Shown here: in pieces, positions 1 to 7,706 of the stretch
How the letters are laid out: each line of letters opens with the position of its first letter
Numbering within the stretch: position 1 is the stretch's first letter
Assembly (NCBI GenBank): GCA_963693365.1
Contig: CAVNZM010000025.1
Coordinates: 1-63,244, forward strand
Origin: Amoebidium appalachense
Taxonomy: Eukaryota; Ichthyosporea
Direction of reading: 5' to 3'
DNA: 63,244 bases
The notes under the pieces: model-generated
Told to the model about the DNA's origin: nothing
Databases searched by the model: none
The model's input: only the letters and a program-made list of their open reading frames with translations
Program-made: the position numbers and the translations under genes

Positions 1-1
1 G

Positions 2-238
2 ACGAAGAGCGCGTTCAACCGACCCCTGAAGCTCAACCCGCCGCTTAAGGGGTTCATGCACAAGCCCACGGCCACGCGCGGGCAGGTGGTGAAGGCGGTC
101 TGGGCGTACGCAAAGAAGAAGGGGCTGAACAACGGCCAGAAGATCAAAGTCGACGGTGGGCTGTCTCCGCTGTTCCCGAAGCAGAGTACGATCAAATTCG
201 GCGATATTGCACGTATGATCGGCAAGTTCAGCGGCTGA
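2..238 (+). CDS. SWIB/MDM2-domain protein, C-terminal part (5' end outside window)
   Basis: The frame is open from base 2 with no start, so the gene begins before the window. The visible 78 residues fit a SWIB domain: a PLKLNPPLKGFM helix, then RGQVVKAVWAYAKKKGL, then a DGGLSPLF segment and a final helix ending at a TGA. SWIB domains occur in chromatin-remodelling subunits and in stand-alone NCLDV and chlamydial proteins, where they are thought to bind DNA or chromatin proteins. A role in viral chromatin or transcription is inference. The next gene starts 28 bp downstream on the same strand. Confidence 0.75.
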   Translation, partial: TKSAFNRPLKLNPPLKGFMHKPTATRGQVVKAVWAYAKKKGLNNGQKIKVDGGLSPLFPKQSTIKFGDIARMIGKFSG

Positions 239-266
239 CCGGCGAATATTTTCACGCCTACACAAA

Positions 267-1145
267 ATGGCTCGTGAGCGGTATGATACTGGCAGCGGGC
301 AAGCTGGGGAGAAGATCGTCAATTTCGTCACAAAAACGAAAGGCAAACCCCCGCAAAACGTCGGTGAGCAGGACATCAAGGCCGCAAAGCACCTACTGAT
401 CAACAACATCAGGCTATACCAGAAAGAATTCGGCGTCCCCGAAGACATCGCCAAGAAGGCGTCGGACATGGTGAAGTTCGGTCTCCACGGAATCCAGCGG
501 GTGGTCGGGGGTTGCGAGGGGCGCCTGTTGCCGCTCGACGCAGCCGGGTTCATTTTCGCGTGCGTCTACCTGCTGGGCGTTAAAACTCAGGCGAGTGCAA
601 AGGGCGGAACGGCCGCCCTTGAAAAGGGTGCGACCGACGTGAACACGTTCCTTGTGGCCGAGGACGTGTACAGTAGGGTCCGCATCGCCATGTACGGAAA
701 ACCCCCCGATGACTTTGGCGTCATCAAGGGCGGGTCGGGGTGCAGGGAGCCTTGGATCATCGACGACATCGAGGCATATGCGTGCAAATGGCGCCTGGAC
801 GCGGGCAAGGTCACGGAGATCCAGGACTACCTCATCAAGCTCAACACGACCAGGACAAAAGGCGCGGAGAACATTCAAAAGGAGGACAAACACTTCCCTC
901 TCCCGCCGTGGTTCGACGTGGTTAAGACAAATGCCGATGCCGATTTGCTGACCTGGTATGAAGACAACGGTGTCATGTCATTGGCCATAACCGAATTCTC
1001 GGAGGATGTCTACCGCAGGGCTCGCTACCTCGTGTTCCAGAAGTGCGGGATTGAATCGAACACCGTGCTCGACATGGATGCACAGCTGGCCCTGTTCCAT
1101 GCCGAACAAAACGCGCTTGCCACCGCGGCTGCGCGATGTGCTTAA
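267..1145 (+). CDS. Paralogous-family protein A (292 aa, unknown function)
   Basis: I do not recognise the family. It shares a pattern with two tandem genes on the other strand at 5957-6778 and 6806-7615: a helical N-terminal half, then an AED(V/M/I)Y.R.R block (here AEDVYSRVRIAMYGKPPDDF), then an I..I..Y.......V..I...L segment, and a second DVYRRAR/DLYSRWRN-like block near the C-terminus. The repeated D-x-Y-x-R motif suggests a two-repeat helical fold. No membrane segment or signal peptide is seen. An AATAAA lies 20 bp after the stop, just before the next gene. A virion or regulatory role is possible but unproven. Confidence 0.7.
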   Translation: MARERYDTGSGQAGEKIVNFVTKTKGKPPQNVGEQDIKAAKHLLINNIRLYQKEFGVPEDIAKKASDMVKFGLHGIQRVVGGCEGRLLPLDAAGFIFACVYLLGVKTQASAKGGTAALEKGATDVNTFLVAEDVYSRVRIAMYGKPPDDFGVIKGGSGCREPWIIDDIEAYACKWRLDAGKVTEIQDYLIKLNTTRTKGAENIQKEDKHFPLPPWFDVVKTNADADLLTWYEDNGVMSLAITEFSEDVYRRARYLVFQKCGIESNTVLDMDAQLALFHAEQNALATAAARCA

Positions 1146-1167
1146 TATCTTTTCTGCTCACCAATAA

Positions 1168-1884
1168 ATGCCACCCAAGCCCTCGAAGACAATCGGTCGG
1201 GTTGCTACTCCACGCGTGGGTCTCACCCTCGGTCACTTGGAGTCGGAGATCAAGAAGCTGGAGCTCCTGTCTAAGCGTGTCGGTACGCCGGCGCCGTCCG
1301 GATCCAAGCCCCCCCGCCCCCCCGCACCACCCAAGCGACCGACCGGCCCGGTTGGCGCCCAGGCACCTGACAGGAAGCGCGCGAGAATGGAAGGCGCGCG
1401 CGCGCTGGTGTCCACCTGTACCGCGACGCCGAAGGCCATGTCGACGTTCCGTGTCAAGCCCGTCGCCAGGCCCGCCAGGACCAAGCCCGCACCAGTCAAG
1501 GCGCCACCCCAAACCCAAAGGAAGCAGACACAGGCCCCCCGCGCACCCCGCCCCGTCTCCACCATGCGTGTGCGCTCCGCCGGTTCGAGGTCCCGTGCGG
1601 GCGAATGCGGGCCGGGGACGATCAAGTTGGCCGGGGAATGTGTCCCTGCGACGGCAAAGAACGTGTTCGGGTACTGCGAGCCCAAGACTGGGCGCGCGGC
1701 TCCGCCGCCCGACTTCAGCCGCAAGCCCATCAACCAGGGTCAAGACGTTCTTCAAATGATGGGATGCGGGTCCAACAAAATCAGCACCTTCGCTCTCGTC
1801 GACCCCGTAAACTCGGGCTGCTGGGGCGTCGCGGCCAGTCTGCAGCACTTCCCCGCGTTGTTCGTGGTCCACTCCGCCCCCTAG
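1168..1884 (+). CDS. Basic Pro/Lys-rich protein with CGP.T....G.CVPA motif
   Basis: A 238-residue protein whose N-terminal 150 residues are low-complexity and rich in Pro, Lys, Arg and Ala, probably disordered and able to bind nucleic acid. The C-terminal part holds a Cys motif (ECGPGTIKLAGECVPA) and a further Cys-containing tail. The gene at 5496-5927 on the opposite strand has the same layout: basic Pro/Arg-rich start, CGPATVRSRVTGQCVPA, then a short tail. The two are therefore paralogues with a conserved Cys-Gly-Pro module. The start lies 22 bp after the preceding stop. Function unknown; a virion-associated basic protein is a guess. Confidence 0.65.
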   Translation: MPPKPSKTIGRVATPRVGLTLGHLESEIKKLELLSKRVGTPAPSGSKPPRPPAPPKRPTGPVGAQAPDRKRARMEGARALVSTCTATPKAMSTFRVKPVARPARTKPAPVKAPPQTQRKQTQAPRAPRPVSTMRVRSAGSRSRAGECGPGTIKLAGECVPATAKNVFGYCEPKTGRAAPPPDFSRKPINQGQDVLQMMGCGSNKISTFALVDPVNSGCWGVAASLQHFPALFVVHSAP

Positions 1885-1893
1885 GTTCGAGGG

Positions 1894-1900
1894 TATAAAT
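1894..1900 (+). promoter_or_regulatory. TATA box upstream of VLTF3-like gene
   Basis: TATAAAT in the context GGGTATAAATAACGG, 37 nt before the ATG at 1937 and just after the preceding stop. The same GGGTATAAA core recurs before the genes at 17753, 20699, 28011 and 32703. Confidence 0.6.
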
Positions 1901-1936
1901 AACGGGCGCCCGGCGTGCCCCACACCACTCATTCCA

Positions 1937-2923
1937 ATGTCGCTCGACGAACGCAAGCGCCCGACGCGGGCTCCCTATCGGTCCAAGAAGGCCTGTGATG
2001 CAGACAGGCAGTACTCGCAGCACGTCGCACAGAACGACATCGAGTCGCGCGTCGACCTGCGCATGGCCGAGTTCGCGAAGCGCAGGAAGGTGGGCGACGA
2101 TTCGGTGGGTCAGGAGGAGATCGACTTCCTGCTGGACACCGTGCCGTACATCCTCAAGCACTACGAGTGCAGCGACCGCGAATCGCGCCGCGACGTGTAC
2201 CGCCAGTACCTGACCCACGTGGAGGACGTCCAGGACCGCATGCCCCTCAGGGAGCCCGACCCCTGTACGGCCTGTGGCGTCGGCGTGCTGGAGAAGATGC
2301 GCGAGCTCTACGTGTGCAACGAGTGCGGCGAGGCGGTCCCCGGTTTCTGCGAGTTCAGCAAGTCGTTCTTCAAGCACCCGCCCCCGAGGAGCCAACGCCA
2401 ACAGGTGTACAAGCCCCTCAACCATTTCAATGAGACGCTGGTGCACTTTCAGGGCAAGGAGACCACGGACATCCCCGACGAGGTTGTCCAGTTCGTCCGC
2501 AAGGCCGCTGGCACCCACTATCCCATGGAACGAGTCACCCACGCGCACGTCAAGAAGCTGCTCCGCAGCCGTAAGCTGAACCGCTACTACCGCAACATAC
2601 CGAGCATCATGCAGAGCGCGTTTGGCATACAGTGCCCCCAATTCAACACTGAGCAGCTGGACCGCCTGAGGGACATGTTCATGCAGACACAGGGCGTCTT
2701 CAAGGAGGCATGTGACGATCGCATCAACTTCCTGTCAGTCAACTACCTGCTCTACAAGTTTTGCGAGCTCCTGGACTGGACGTCATATCTCGCCCACATA
2801 CCCCTGCTCAAGTCGGCCGACAAACTCTGCGACCATGATCGCACATGGAAGGCCATCTGCACCCGGCTGGATTGGGCTTTTATTAAAACAAGGACAACCC
2901 CGCGTTGTCTCATGACCGTCTAG
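1937..2923 (+). CDS. Poxvirus late transcription factor VLTF3-like protein
   Basis: A 328-residue protein with the hallmarks of the VLTF3 family, a core NCLDV factor for late transcription. A four-Cys zinc ribbon lies at about residues 110-130 (CTAC, then CNEC). The family signature follows at about 158-180 (YKPLNHFNETLVHFQGKE then IP.EV). The region after about 200 is helical and ends in an LDW motif typical of the family end. Length is in the usual range. A TATA box sits 37 nt upstream. The protein would act with viral RNA polymerase in late infection. No break is visible. Confidence 0.9.
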   Translation: MSLDERKRPTRAPYRSKKACDADRQYSQHVAQNDIESRVDLRMAEFAKRRKVGDDSVGQEEIDFLLDTVPYILKHYECSDRESRRDVYRQYLTHVEDVQDRMPLREPDPCTACGVGVLEKMRELYVCNECGEAVPGFCEFSKSFFKHPPPRSQRQQVYKPLNHFNETLVHFQGKETTDIPDEVVQFVRKAAGTHYPMERVTHAHVKKLLRSRKLNRYYRNIPSIMQSAFGIQCPQFNTEQLDRLRDMFMQTQGVFKEACDDRINFLSVNYLLYKFCELLDWTSYLAHIPLLKSADKLCDHDRTWKAICTRLDWAFIKTRTTPRCLMTV

Positions 2924-2944
2924 AAACGACCAACACCCTTGTGT

Positions 2945-3169
2945 TTAGGCTTCGAGGGAACACCACCTGCTGCATGCCATGCGCCGCATCTGTCGGCGCA
3001 TCAGATGGTATCTTGCGTTCGCGATGGTCTTGGCGGTGTGTCGGGGCATGCATCCCGGCGCCTTCTCGTGCACGCTTTCAGTCAGGAGCCCCAGCGCGAG
3101 CTTGTGGAAGGGCGATCCGGCTTTTCCTCCGTGCGTACGTGTGCGGGTATGGCGGCGTCTGCGTGGCAT
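2945..3169 (-). CDS. Possible small basic protein (74 aa)
   Basis: Reverse-strand frame in an otherwise empty 316-bp gap. It starts MPRRRRHTRTR (an alternative Met lies two codons earlier, at 3175), stays basic throughout and ends in an Arg/Met-rich segment. No motif is recognised. Small Arg-rich proteins recur in this window (15885-16109, 41583-41705, 50333-50500), which makes it plausible as a DNA-binding virion peptide. The GC-rich sequence could also leave such a frame open by chance. Confidence 0.3.
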   Translation of the reverse strand: MPRRRRHTRTRTHGGKAGSPFHKLALGLLTESVHEKAPGCMPRHTAKTIANARYHLMRRQMRRMACSRWCSLEA

Positions 3170-3239
3170 TTGCATGTGCCCGAATCATTTTTTTGTCGGT
3201 GGTGCTGCGGCCCTTTATTTTGTAGGTCATTGTTCAATG

Positions 3240-3800
3240 GACGCCGTTGCATTCAATGCCTGCCTGGACGAACTCTGCTCGAAATTGCAGGGCGCATTCC
3301 CCCGACCTCCCCGAGATCACTCAGGCTCGCCAGCTCGCCGCAGCGACGGCCGACATAGACCCAGCCCTGCCTGCACGCATGTTCGCGGACAGGCTGGTCC
3401 CCTTCGCCGCTGCCGTACATGCAGGCGATTGGGGTTTTCTGGACTCGGACGCGTCCCCGCTGCACGAGATGGGCCTGTACAACGCCTGGGCACGAATGCA
3501 CGAAGTCACCAAGGTCGCTGTTGTCGACTACATCCAGAAACTCGTTGGTCATGCCGGGGGGGTGCCCCTCCTCGACACCCCCCCCCGGCCCAATATCCAA
3601 TGTACGTTCCGGGCGGCCAGACGCCGCTCCCCACCCTGGACCCGTCGACCATGTCGAACATATTCAACATTGCAAAGGCCGCCACCTCCCAGATGACAGA
3701 CGAAGACGCCCGCTCGCTCCTTGAAACACGTGACCCGGCCAAGCTCGGGCAGCTGTGCTTCAGCATCCTCGACAGCCTCACCGCCAACGTGCCGACGTGA
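3240..3800 (+). CDS. Unknown protein, interrupted by two compensating frameshifts
   Basis: The coding signal starts at ATG 3240 (MDAVAFNACLDELCSKLQG), moves to another frame near the C5 run around 3295-3303 for about 90 helical residues (from ITQARQLAAATADIDPALP on), and returns to the first frame near the G7/C10 runs at 3555-3595. It then ends with a helical tail containing TMSNIFNIAKAATSQ. Frame changes placed exactly in long C/G homopolymers point to sequencing error, so the native protein is probably about 186 residues. Function unknown. The last 23 bp overlap the convergent gene 3778-4029. Confidence 0.5.
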   Translation, partial: DAVAFNACLDELCSKLQGAFPRPPRDHSGSPARRSDGRHRPSPACTHVRGQAGPLRRCRTCRRLGFSGLGRVPAARDGPVQRLGTNARSHQGRCCRLHPETRWSCRGGAPPRHPPPAQYPMYVPGGQTPLPTLDPSTMSNIFNIAKAATSQMTDEDARSLLETRDPAKLGQLCFSILDSLTANVPT

Positions 3801-4029
3801 AGCACGTGCTGCTCGCGTGTGCCAGATTGTAGAACTGCCGCAGCGTCAGCCGGTCAAACAGCCCCGTCGTCGCCGAGCGGTACTTCAGTTCGTGGAAGAT
3901 GTGCACTAGAAGCTCGAACTCCCGGTCCAGCAGGGGGGGGAGGGAATCGGCGTCGTCGTCGGTCTCGGTCTCGCTCGAGGGCGGCTCGCCAAGGTAGTCG
4001 AGCAGCTCGATTTCGTCGTATGCCACCAT
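3778..4029 (-). CDS. Small acidic protein (83 aa)
   Basis: The N-terminal 40 residues are very acidic (YDEIELLDYL, then a Glu/Thr/Asp stretch and DDDADSLPPLLDREF), followed by a helical segment ending in LRQFYNLAHAS. No known domain. A TATA box on the same strand lies 44 nt upstream, which supports this frame and start. An acidic activator or partner-binding peptide is possible but only inferred. Confidence 0.5.
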   Translation of the reverse strand: MVAYDEIELLDYLGEPPSSETETDDDADSLPPLLDREFELLVHIFHELKYRSATTGLFDRLTLRQFYNLAHASSTCFTSARWR

Positions 4030-4072
4030 CTTCCGTCGGGACCGTTCTGTCGCCGAAGGACTACCCGTGGGT

Positions 4073-4079
4073 ATTTATA
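4073..4079 (-). promoter_or_regulatory. TATA box for the gene starting at 4029
   Basis: On the reverse strand the sequence reads TATAAAT within GGTATAAATACCC, 44 nt before the ATG. Confidence 0.5.
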
Positions 4080-4156
4080 CCTTCGTCGCGGCACAAGCAG
4101 GTCACATGCACACACCCGTTGAGCACCACATCTGCTGTGGCTTTTTCCCCTTGCCG

Positions 4157-4396
4157 ATGAACAGGTGGGCCGTCCTGAGGGCGACGTGCGAGCGCTTGCA
4201 GCTGCACGGCGCCGTGGGTGTAGGGTTCGTCCACAGCTGGGTGCCCGGGCTCCTGCGCATCCTCGAGCGTGCACGAAACGACCCGACGCTTGAGCCGCGC
4301 CTCGTGCTGATGGGCGCGTCCGTGGGCTACGCCGCGTGGGTGGCAGGGATGTGCGCCCCCCTCGGCGTCACGGTGGTGGTCGGCACCGTTTTGTGA
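4157..4396 (+). CDS. Small hypothetical protein (79 aa)
   Basis: Starts MNRWAVLRATCERLQLHG and ends with a hydrophobic stretch (LVLMGASVGYAAWVAGMC and following residues) that could form a membrane segment. An upstream in-frame Met exists at 4067; 4157 is chosen because the intervening peptide looks non-coding. The HNH gene follows 21 bp later. Function unknown. Confidence 0.45.
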   Translation: MNRWAVLRATCERLQLHGAVGVGFVHSWVPGLLRILERARNDPTLEPRLVLMGASVGYAAWVAGMCAPLGVTVVVGTVL

Positions 4397-4417
4397 TTTT
4401 AATGCTCTCGTCACATC

Positions 4418-5122
4418 ATGGATTTGTTCGTGTCCAGCATCAGGGCAAACGCAACAAACAAAAAACTGCCCATGGGCCTGTCTTCGACCGCACTCAACGA
4501 GCTGTTCCGCCGCCCCTGCCAGGTGTGCAACCGTGCGGAGCGTGAGCGCACGCACAGGAACATCGCGCTGTGTGTGTACCGGCGCGGATACGTGCACGGG
4601 AACGTACGCCCGGTATGCTCGACGTGCCACAAGGTCAGACACGGCCTGCGCACATCACAGCTGTGTGCCCTGGCCGCACACACCATGCTCGAATGCTCAC
4701 TGGTCAAACGCGCACTCGGACGGTCGGCGGGGGGCGCGCGCCGGCTTGCTCGAGCGCTGACGGCCCGCAAGCCCTACCGACAGCCCCCATCGACGCGGTC
4801 GTACAGCACGAACTACAACACGTACAGGTGCAGCGCGCGCAAGCGGTGCGTCACGGACAACGGGCGGCGGTGCCCGTCGTCCGTGTTTACATTGACCCGG
4901 AAGGAGTTCGATGGCCTGCGGGGCAAGGACTGCTTTTATTGTGGGTTGGAGAACTCGAATGGTGTCGACAGGTTGTATCCCGCCATCGGCTACACCGAGG
5001 CGAACAGCGTGCCCTGCTGCAAGACGTGCAACTACACAAAGAACGACATGCACCCCGCGGCGTATCTGCAGCACCTGGCCACTATTGTGCGGCACTGGGC
5101 TGCGAACCACGGCTTGGCTTAA
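4418..5122 (+). CDS. HNH-like zinc-binding nuclease
   Basis: A 234-residue Cys-rich protein. Two Cys pairs near the N-terminus (CQVC, CSTC) look like a first zinc site. The C-terminal third has the arrangement seen in many NCLDV HNH-type proteins: CFYCGLENSNGVDRL, then a NSVPCCKTCNYTKNDM block, then a helix. The Asn-Gly-x-Asp-Arg and CC.TCN motifs are typical of that group. Such proteins are usually considered homing-type or DNA-processing endonucleases; activity here is inferred. The 3' end overlaps the convergent Erv1 gene by 41 bp. Confidence 0.7.
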   Translation: MDLFVSSIRANATNKKLPMGLSSTALNELFRRPCQVCNRAERERTHRNIALCVYRRGYVHGNVRPVCSTCHKVRHGLRTSQLCALAAHTMLECSLVKRALGRSAGGARRLARALTARKPYRQPPSTRSYSTNYNTYRCSARKRCVTDNGRRCPSSVFTLTRKEFDGLRGKDCFYCGLENSNGVDRLYPAIGYTEANSVPCCKTCNYTKNDMHPAAYLQHLATIVRHWAANHGLA

Positions 5123-5489
5123 CCAGCCACGGGTCGTACTGGCGTGCCACCTCCCGCGGCTTGAGCGTGCGCTTCTTCTTGCGCTGGTTGACGGCGTTGT
5201 GCACGCGCACGCCCCAGCGGAACAGGCGGTCGCGGTTCTTGAGGACCTGGCGCGACAGCTTGCACTTGGACCTGCGCACCAGTTTGGCGAAGTGCCCGCG
5301 GCACGACCGGCACGGCAGGACGTCCGGGAGCGAGTTCAGGAACGCCTCGTACTGCTCCTTACTGCGCGCGCTCGGCTCGTCGGGGTACCCGAGTGTGACG
5401 GCATGGATAAACTTCCACGCATGTGGGCCCCAGCATTTTGATTTCAGGTTGTGTCGGGACATTAGAAACGGGCCCAAAAACATATGCAC
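5082..5489 (-). CDS. Erv1/Alr-family FAD-dependent thiol oxidase
   Basis: A core NCLDV enzyme (poxvirus E10R class) that passes electrons from dithiols to oxygen through FAD and forms disulfides in virion proteins. Visible signature: WGPHAWKFIHAVTLGYP at about residues 20-36, the redox motif CRSC at 60-63 followed by H66, and a (V)HNAVN motif near residue 95 that binds FAD in this family. The start may be the Met at 5489 or the one at 5462 (MSRHNLKSK). The C-terminal 30 residues are a basic extension. It likely acts on Cys-containing membrane proteins such as the L1R-like product at 19126. Confidence 0.88.
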   Translation of the reverse strand: MHMFLGPFLMSRHNLKSKCWGPHAWKFIHAVTLGYPDEPSARSKEQYEAFLNSLPDVLPCRSCRGHFAKLVRRSKCKLSRQVLKNRDRLFRWGVRVHNAVNQRKKKRTLKPREVARQYDPWLVKPSRGSQPSAAQ

Positions 5490-5495
5490 TAGCCA

Positions 5496-5927
5496 CTACT
5501 TCGCTAGGAACATGGAACAACCGGCAAGCCTGGCCCCGGTTCCGCTGTAGAATAGTTCCGCGCCGCATGTCATTGACCCTCCTGCTGGATATATCGTGTT
5601 TACAAGATCGTCAACCTTGTCTGGTGGTTTGAAGTAGGCGTCGCCCGGCGATCCACCGCCCACGCCGGGCTTGACCGAGAAGTTCTTGGGTACCAGGGAC
5701 CTCTCGGATGTGATCGGCAGCTTCTCGAGGTTCGCCGGCACGCACTGCCCGGTGACCCTGCTGCGTACGGTCGCGGGTCCACATCTCCGCGTCCTGGTGG
5801 GCGCGGAGGTCGTGGTCTTTGCGCGCTTCGCCTGCGAGGGTCTTGCGCGCTTGGCCTTTCCGTCGGCCCGGGTTGGGCGTTCCGAGAAGTCCATAACTGT
5901 CCGTCGTGGTCCGCGCTGTTGTTTCAT
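5496..5927 (-). CDS. Basic protein with CGP.T....G.CVPA motif (paralogue of 1168-1884)
   Basis: A 143-residue protein. The first 50 residues are Lys/Arg/Thr-rich; the centre carries CGPATVRSRVTGQCVPA, matching the module in the product of 1168-1884; the tail is Gly-rich with two more Cys. It lies 6 bp upstream of the Erv1 gene on the same strand, which is compatible with the Cys residues being oxidised in the virion, though this is inference. No known domain. Confidence 0.65.
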   Translation of the reverse strand: MKQQRGPRRTVMDFSERPTRADGKAKRARPSQAKRAKTTTSAPTRTRRCGPATVRSRVTGQCVPANLEKLPITSERSLVPKNFSVKPGVGGGSPGDAYFKPPDKVDDLVNTIYPAGGSMTCGAELFYSGTGARLAGCSMFLAK

Positions 5928-5956
5928 TATGGTACTTGGTTACATTTTATCACGTA

Positions 5957-6778
5957 TCAGCGCCCGATACACGGGTTGGCTTTGATGCACGAACTGCTAC
6001 GGCGCATGGCCTGGTCGAGGTTGCGGTGCCAAAGGGCTGCGAGGCTGTCCCCGCTCATGTTGTGCGTGGTCGTTTCAACCGCCAGCGTGTTTGTCCCCAG
6101 CACTGCGTTCCGCCAGCGGCTGTACAGGTCTTCGAACAGCTGCAAGCGGCCCAGCATCTTGACCTCAACACACACGGGCCCAGGACACGTCGTGACGCTT
6201 GCGAGTGCCTGCACGTTGAATACGATGTCGGGATTGAAAACGCCGGCCTTGGCGGCGTTCTTGATGTCGCTAAGCGTGCGGTTTATCTTGGTGATGGTGT
6301 CGAAGCTCACGTGGTATGTGTTCATGTATTCCTGGATGCTCGTGATCAGGATGCGTGGACCGCCGCATGGACCGACGGTTTTGAGGTTGAAGTCTGGGCT
6401 TGGCTGGTTGGTGATCATCAGGCGGTATCGCTGGTACATGTCCTCGGCCGCACGGATCGCGTCCGTCAGTTTAGTTGGGGATTGGTTGCTGTCCGCGAAT
6501 CGCATCAGCTGCGCTGCGGTTAACACGATGCCTAGGGCACAGAGCTGGGGTGTCCTGTTCTGCTGGATCTCCGTCAGGAAGTAGTCCGCGTTTTTGCGGA
6601 AACACAGCGACAACAGCTTGGCCCCGTCCTCGGTTAGGTTGAACTGCTTCCCGTACTTCTCCGTGTGTAGAATCTGAAGTGGTCGCAGTGGTAGTGCGTC
6701 CTCCTTCTTCTCCACTTGATCTGCGAAATCAGACGACCTGAACTCTGTCGCCCTCATATTCATTTGGTCGGTTGCCAT
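5957..6778 (-). CDS. Paralogous-family protein B (273 aa)
   Basis: Member of the three-gene family with 267-1145 and 6806-7615. It shows RPLQILHTEKYGKQFNLT near residue 35 (the neighbour has RRLQILAVDRYAQDFDVT), AEDMYQRYRLMI in the middle, an ITSIQEYMNTYHVSFDTITK segment, and EDLYSRWRNAVLG near the C-terminus. It is mostly helical with no membrane segment. It lies 28 bp from its paralogue, so a tandem duplication is likely. A palindromic GCGATTTTTATCGC lies just upstream of the start. Function unknown. Confidence 0.75.
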   Translation of the reverse strand: MATDQMNMRATEFRSSDFADQVEKKEDALPLRPLQILHTEKYGKQFNLTEDGAKLLSLCFRKNADYFLTEIQQNRTPQLCALGIVLTAAQLMRFADSNQSPTKLTDAIRAAEDMYQRYRLMITNQPSPDFNLKTVGPCGGPRILITSIQEYMNTYHVSFDTITKINRTLSDIKNAAKAGVFNPDIVFNVQALASVTTCPGPVCVEVKMLGRLQLFEDLYSRWRNAVLGTNTLAVETTTHNMSGDSLAALWHRNLDQAMRRSSSCIKANPCIGR

Positions 6779-6805
6779 CTGGTTTCTGCAGCGATAAAAA
6801 TCGCT

Positions 6806-7615
6806 CTACGCACTTGCGGCCAGGAACGCGCTTGTCTTAAGGGGGTTCGGGGTCCCGCGCACGTCGACGGCCGTGCCGGCCATGAACGCGTCCACGTGCT
6901 GGCCGTTCAAACGGCGGTGGTGCACCGCAAGCAGCGTGTTCTTGTCTATGTCCTTCGCCTCCAGCCGGACCATGTTTATGGGCTTGTACAGCAAGTTGCG
7001 CCACCGCTGGTACAGGTCCTCGTGTAGCTCCGTCCGCCGCTTGAACGTCTCCTCGGGCTTCTGGCACCACTCGCGCGGCCGCAGCTTGCGGATCTCAGGC
7101 GGGATGACCAGCGCCGCGCTGGCGTCCTTCTCGTGCAGCGTCCTTTCCACTGCGACAAGCCAGCGGTTGACGGCCGCCACGTCCGACAGCCGCAGGCCAT
7201 AGAACCTCGAGTACCTGCTGATGTCCGTCACCAGAGTGGAAGGCACGCCGTACCCATCGACCAGCGTGCGGTTGAAGTCCGCGGCCGTCGCCGAGAGGCA
7301 TGCCAGGCGCGTGCGCTGGTAGATGTCCTCGGCCACGCGCAGCGCCCTGCTGAACCTGAACTTGCCGTCCTTGATCTGCGCCCACAGGCAGTGCGCAAGG
7401 TCGATGATTCCCAGGGCGGTCAGCGGCACGGGCTTGTCGGCCGCCAGGTGTTCGGCGAAGTCGTCGATGGACCCCGCCAGCAGCAACGCCGCCGCCTTGG
7501 TGACCTCGGGGGTCACGTCGAAGTCCTGGGCGTACCGGTCCACCGCGAGAATCTGCAGCCTGCGCGCGGGACCGGTGACGTCGTTGGCGAGCGCGTCAAA
7601 GTCGGCATAGGGCAT
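6806..7615 (-). CDS. Paralogous-family protein C (269 aa)
   Basis: Closest relative of the adjacent 5957-6778 product. Shared blocks are RRLQILAVDRYAQDFDVT, AEDIYQRTRLACLS, an I..YSRFYGLRLSDVAAVNRWL segment and EDLYQRWRNLLYKP. The region directly upstream of the ATG contains TTTTGTCCGCC on the coding strand, also found upstream of the gene starting at 44650, and may be a shared late-promoter element. Divergent from the capsid gene 91 bp away, so the pair may be co-expressed late. No enzymatic motif is visible. Confidence 0.75.
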   Translation of the reverse strand: MPYADFDALANDVTGPARRLQILAVDRYAQDFDVTPEVTKAAALLLAGSIDDFAEHLAADKPVPLTALGIIDLAHCLWAQIKDGKFRFSRALRVAEDIYQRTRLACLSATAADFNRTLVDGYGVPSTLVTDISRYSRFYGLRLSDVAAVNRWLVAVERTLHEKDASAALVIPPEIRKLRPREWCQKPEETFKRRTELHEDLYQRWRNLLYKPINMVRLEAKDIDKNTLLAVHHRRLNGQHVDAFMAGTAVDVRGTPNPLKTSAFLAASA

Positions 7616-7706
7616 TCTAGTCTCTGGCGGACAAAAAGCGCGCTATCCCGCGGCCTTTTCCATCCAGACGTGGTCCTGTGCGATATTATGTTGGCAAATC
7701 TTAAAC

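Noticed and set aside
973-1956. 327-codon reverse-strand frame
   Set aside because: Antisense to gene 1168-1884 and part of 267-1145; Arg/Gly/Pro composition typical of shadow frames in GC-rich DNA.
3295-3600. Programmed double frameshift in gene 3240-3800
   Set aside because: Both changes fall in C/G homopolymers and no slippery heptamer or pseudoknot-like structure is evident; sequencing error is simpler.
4570-5550. 326-codon + frame overlapping the HNH and Erv1 genes
   Set aside because: Both of those have clear family motifs; this frame has none.
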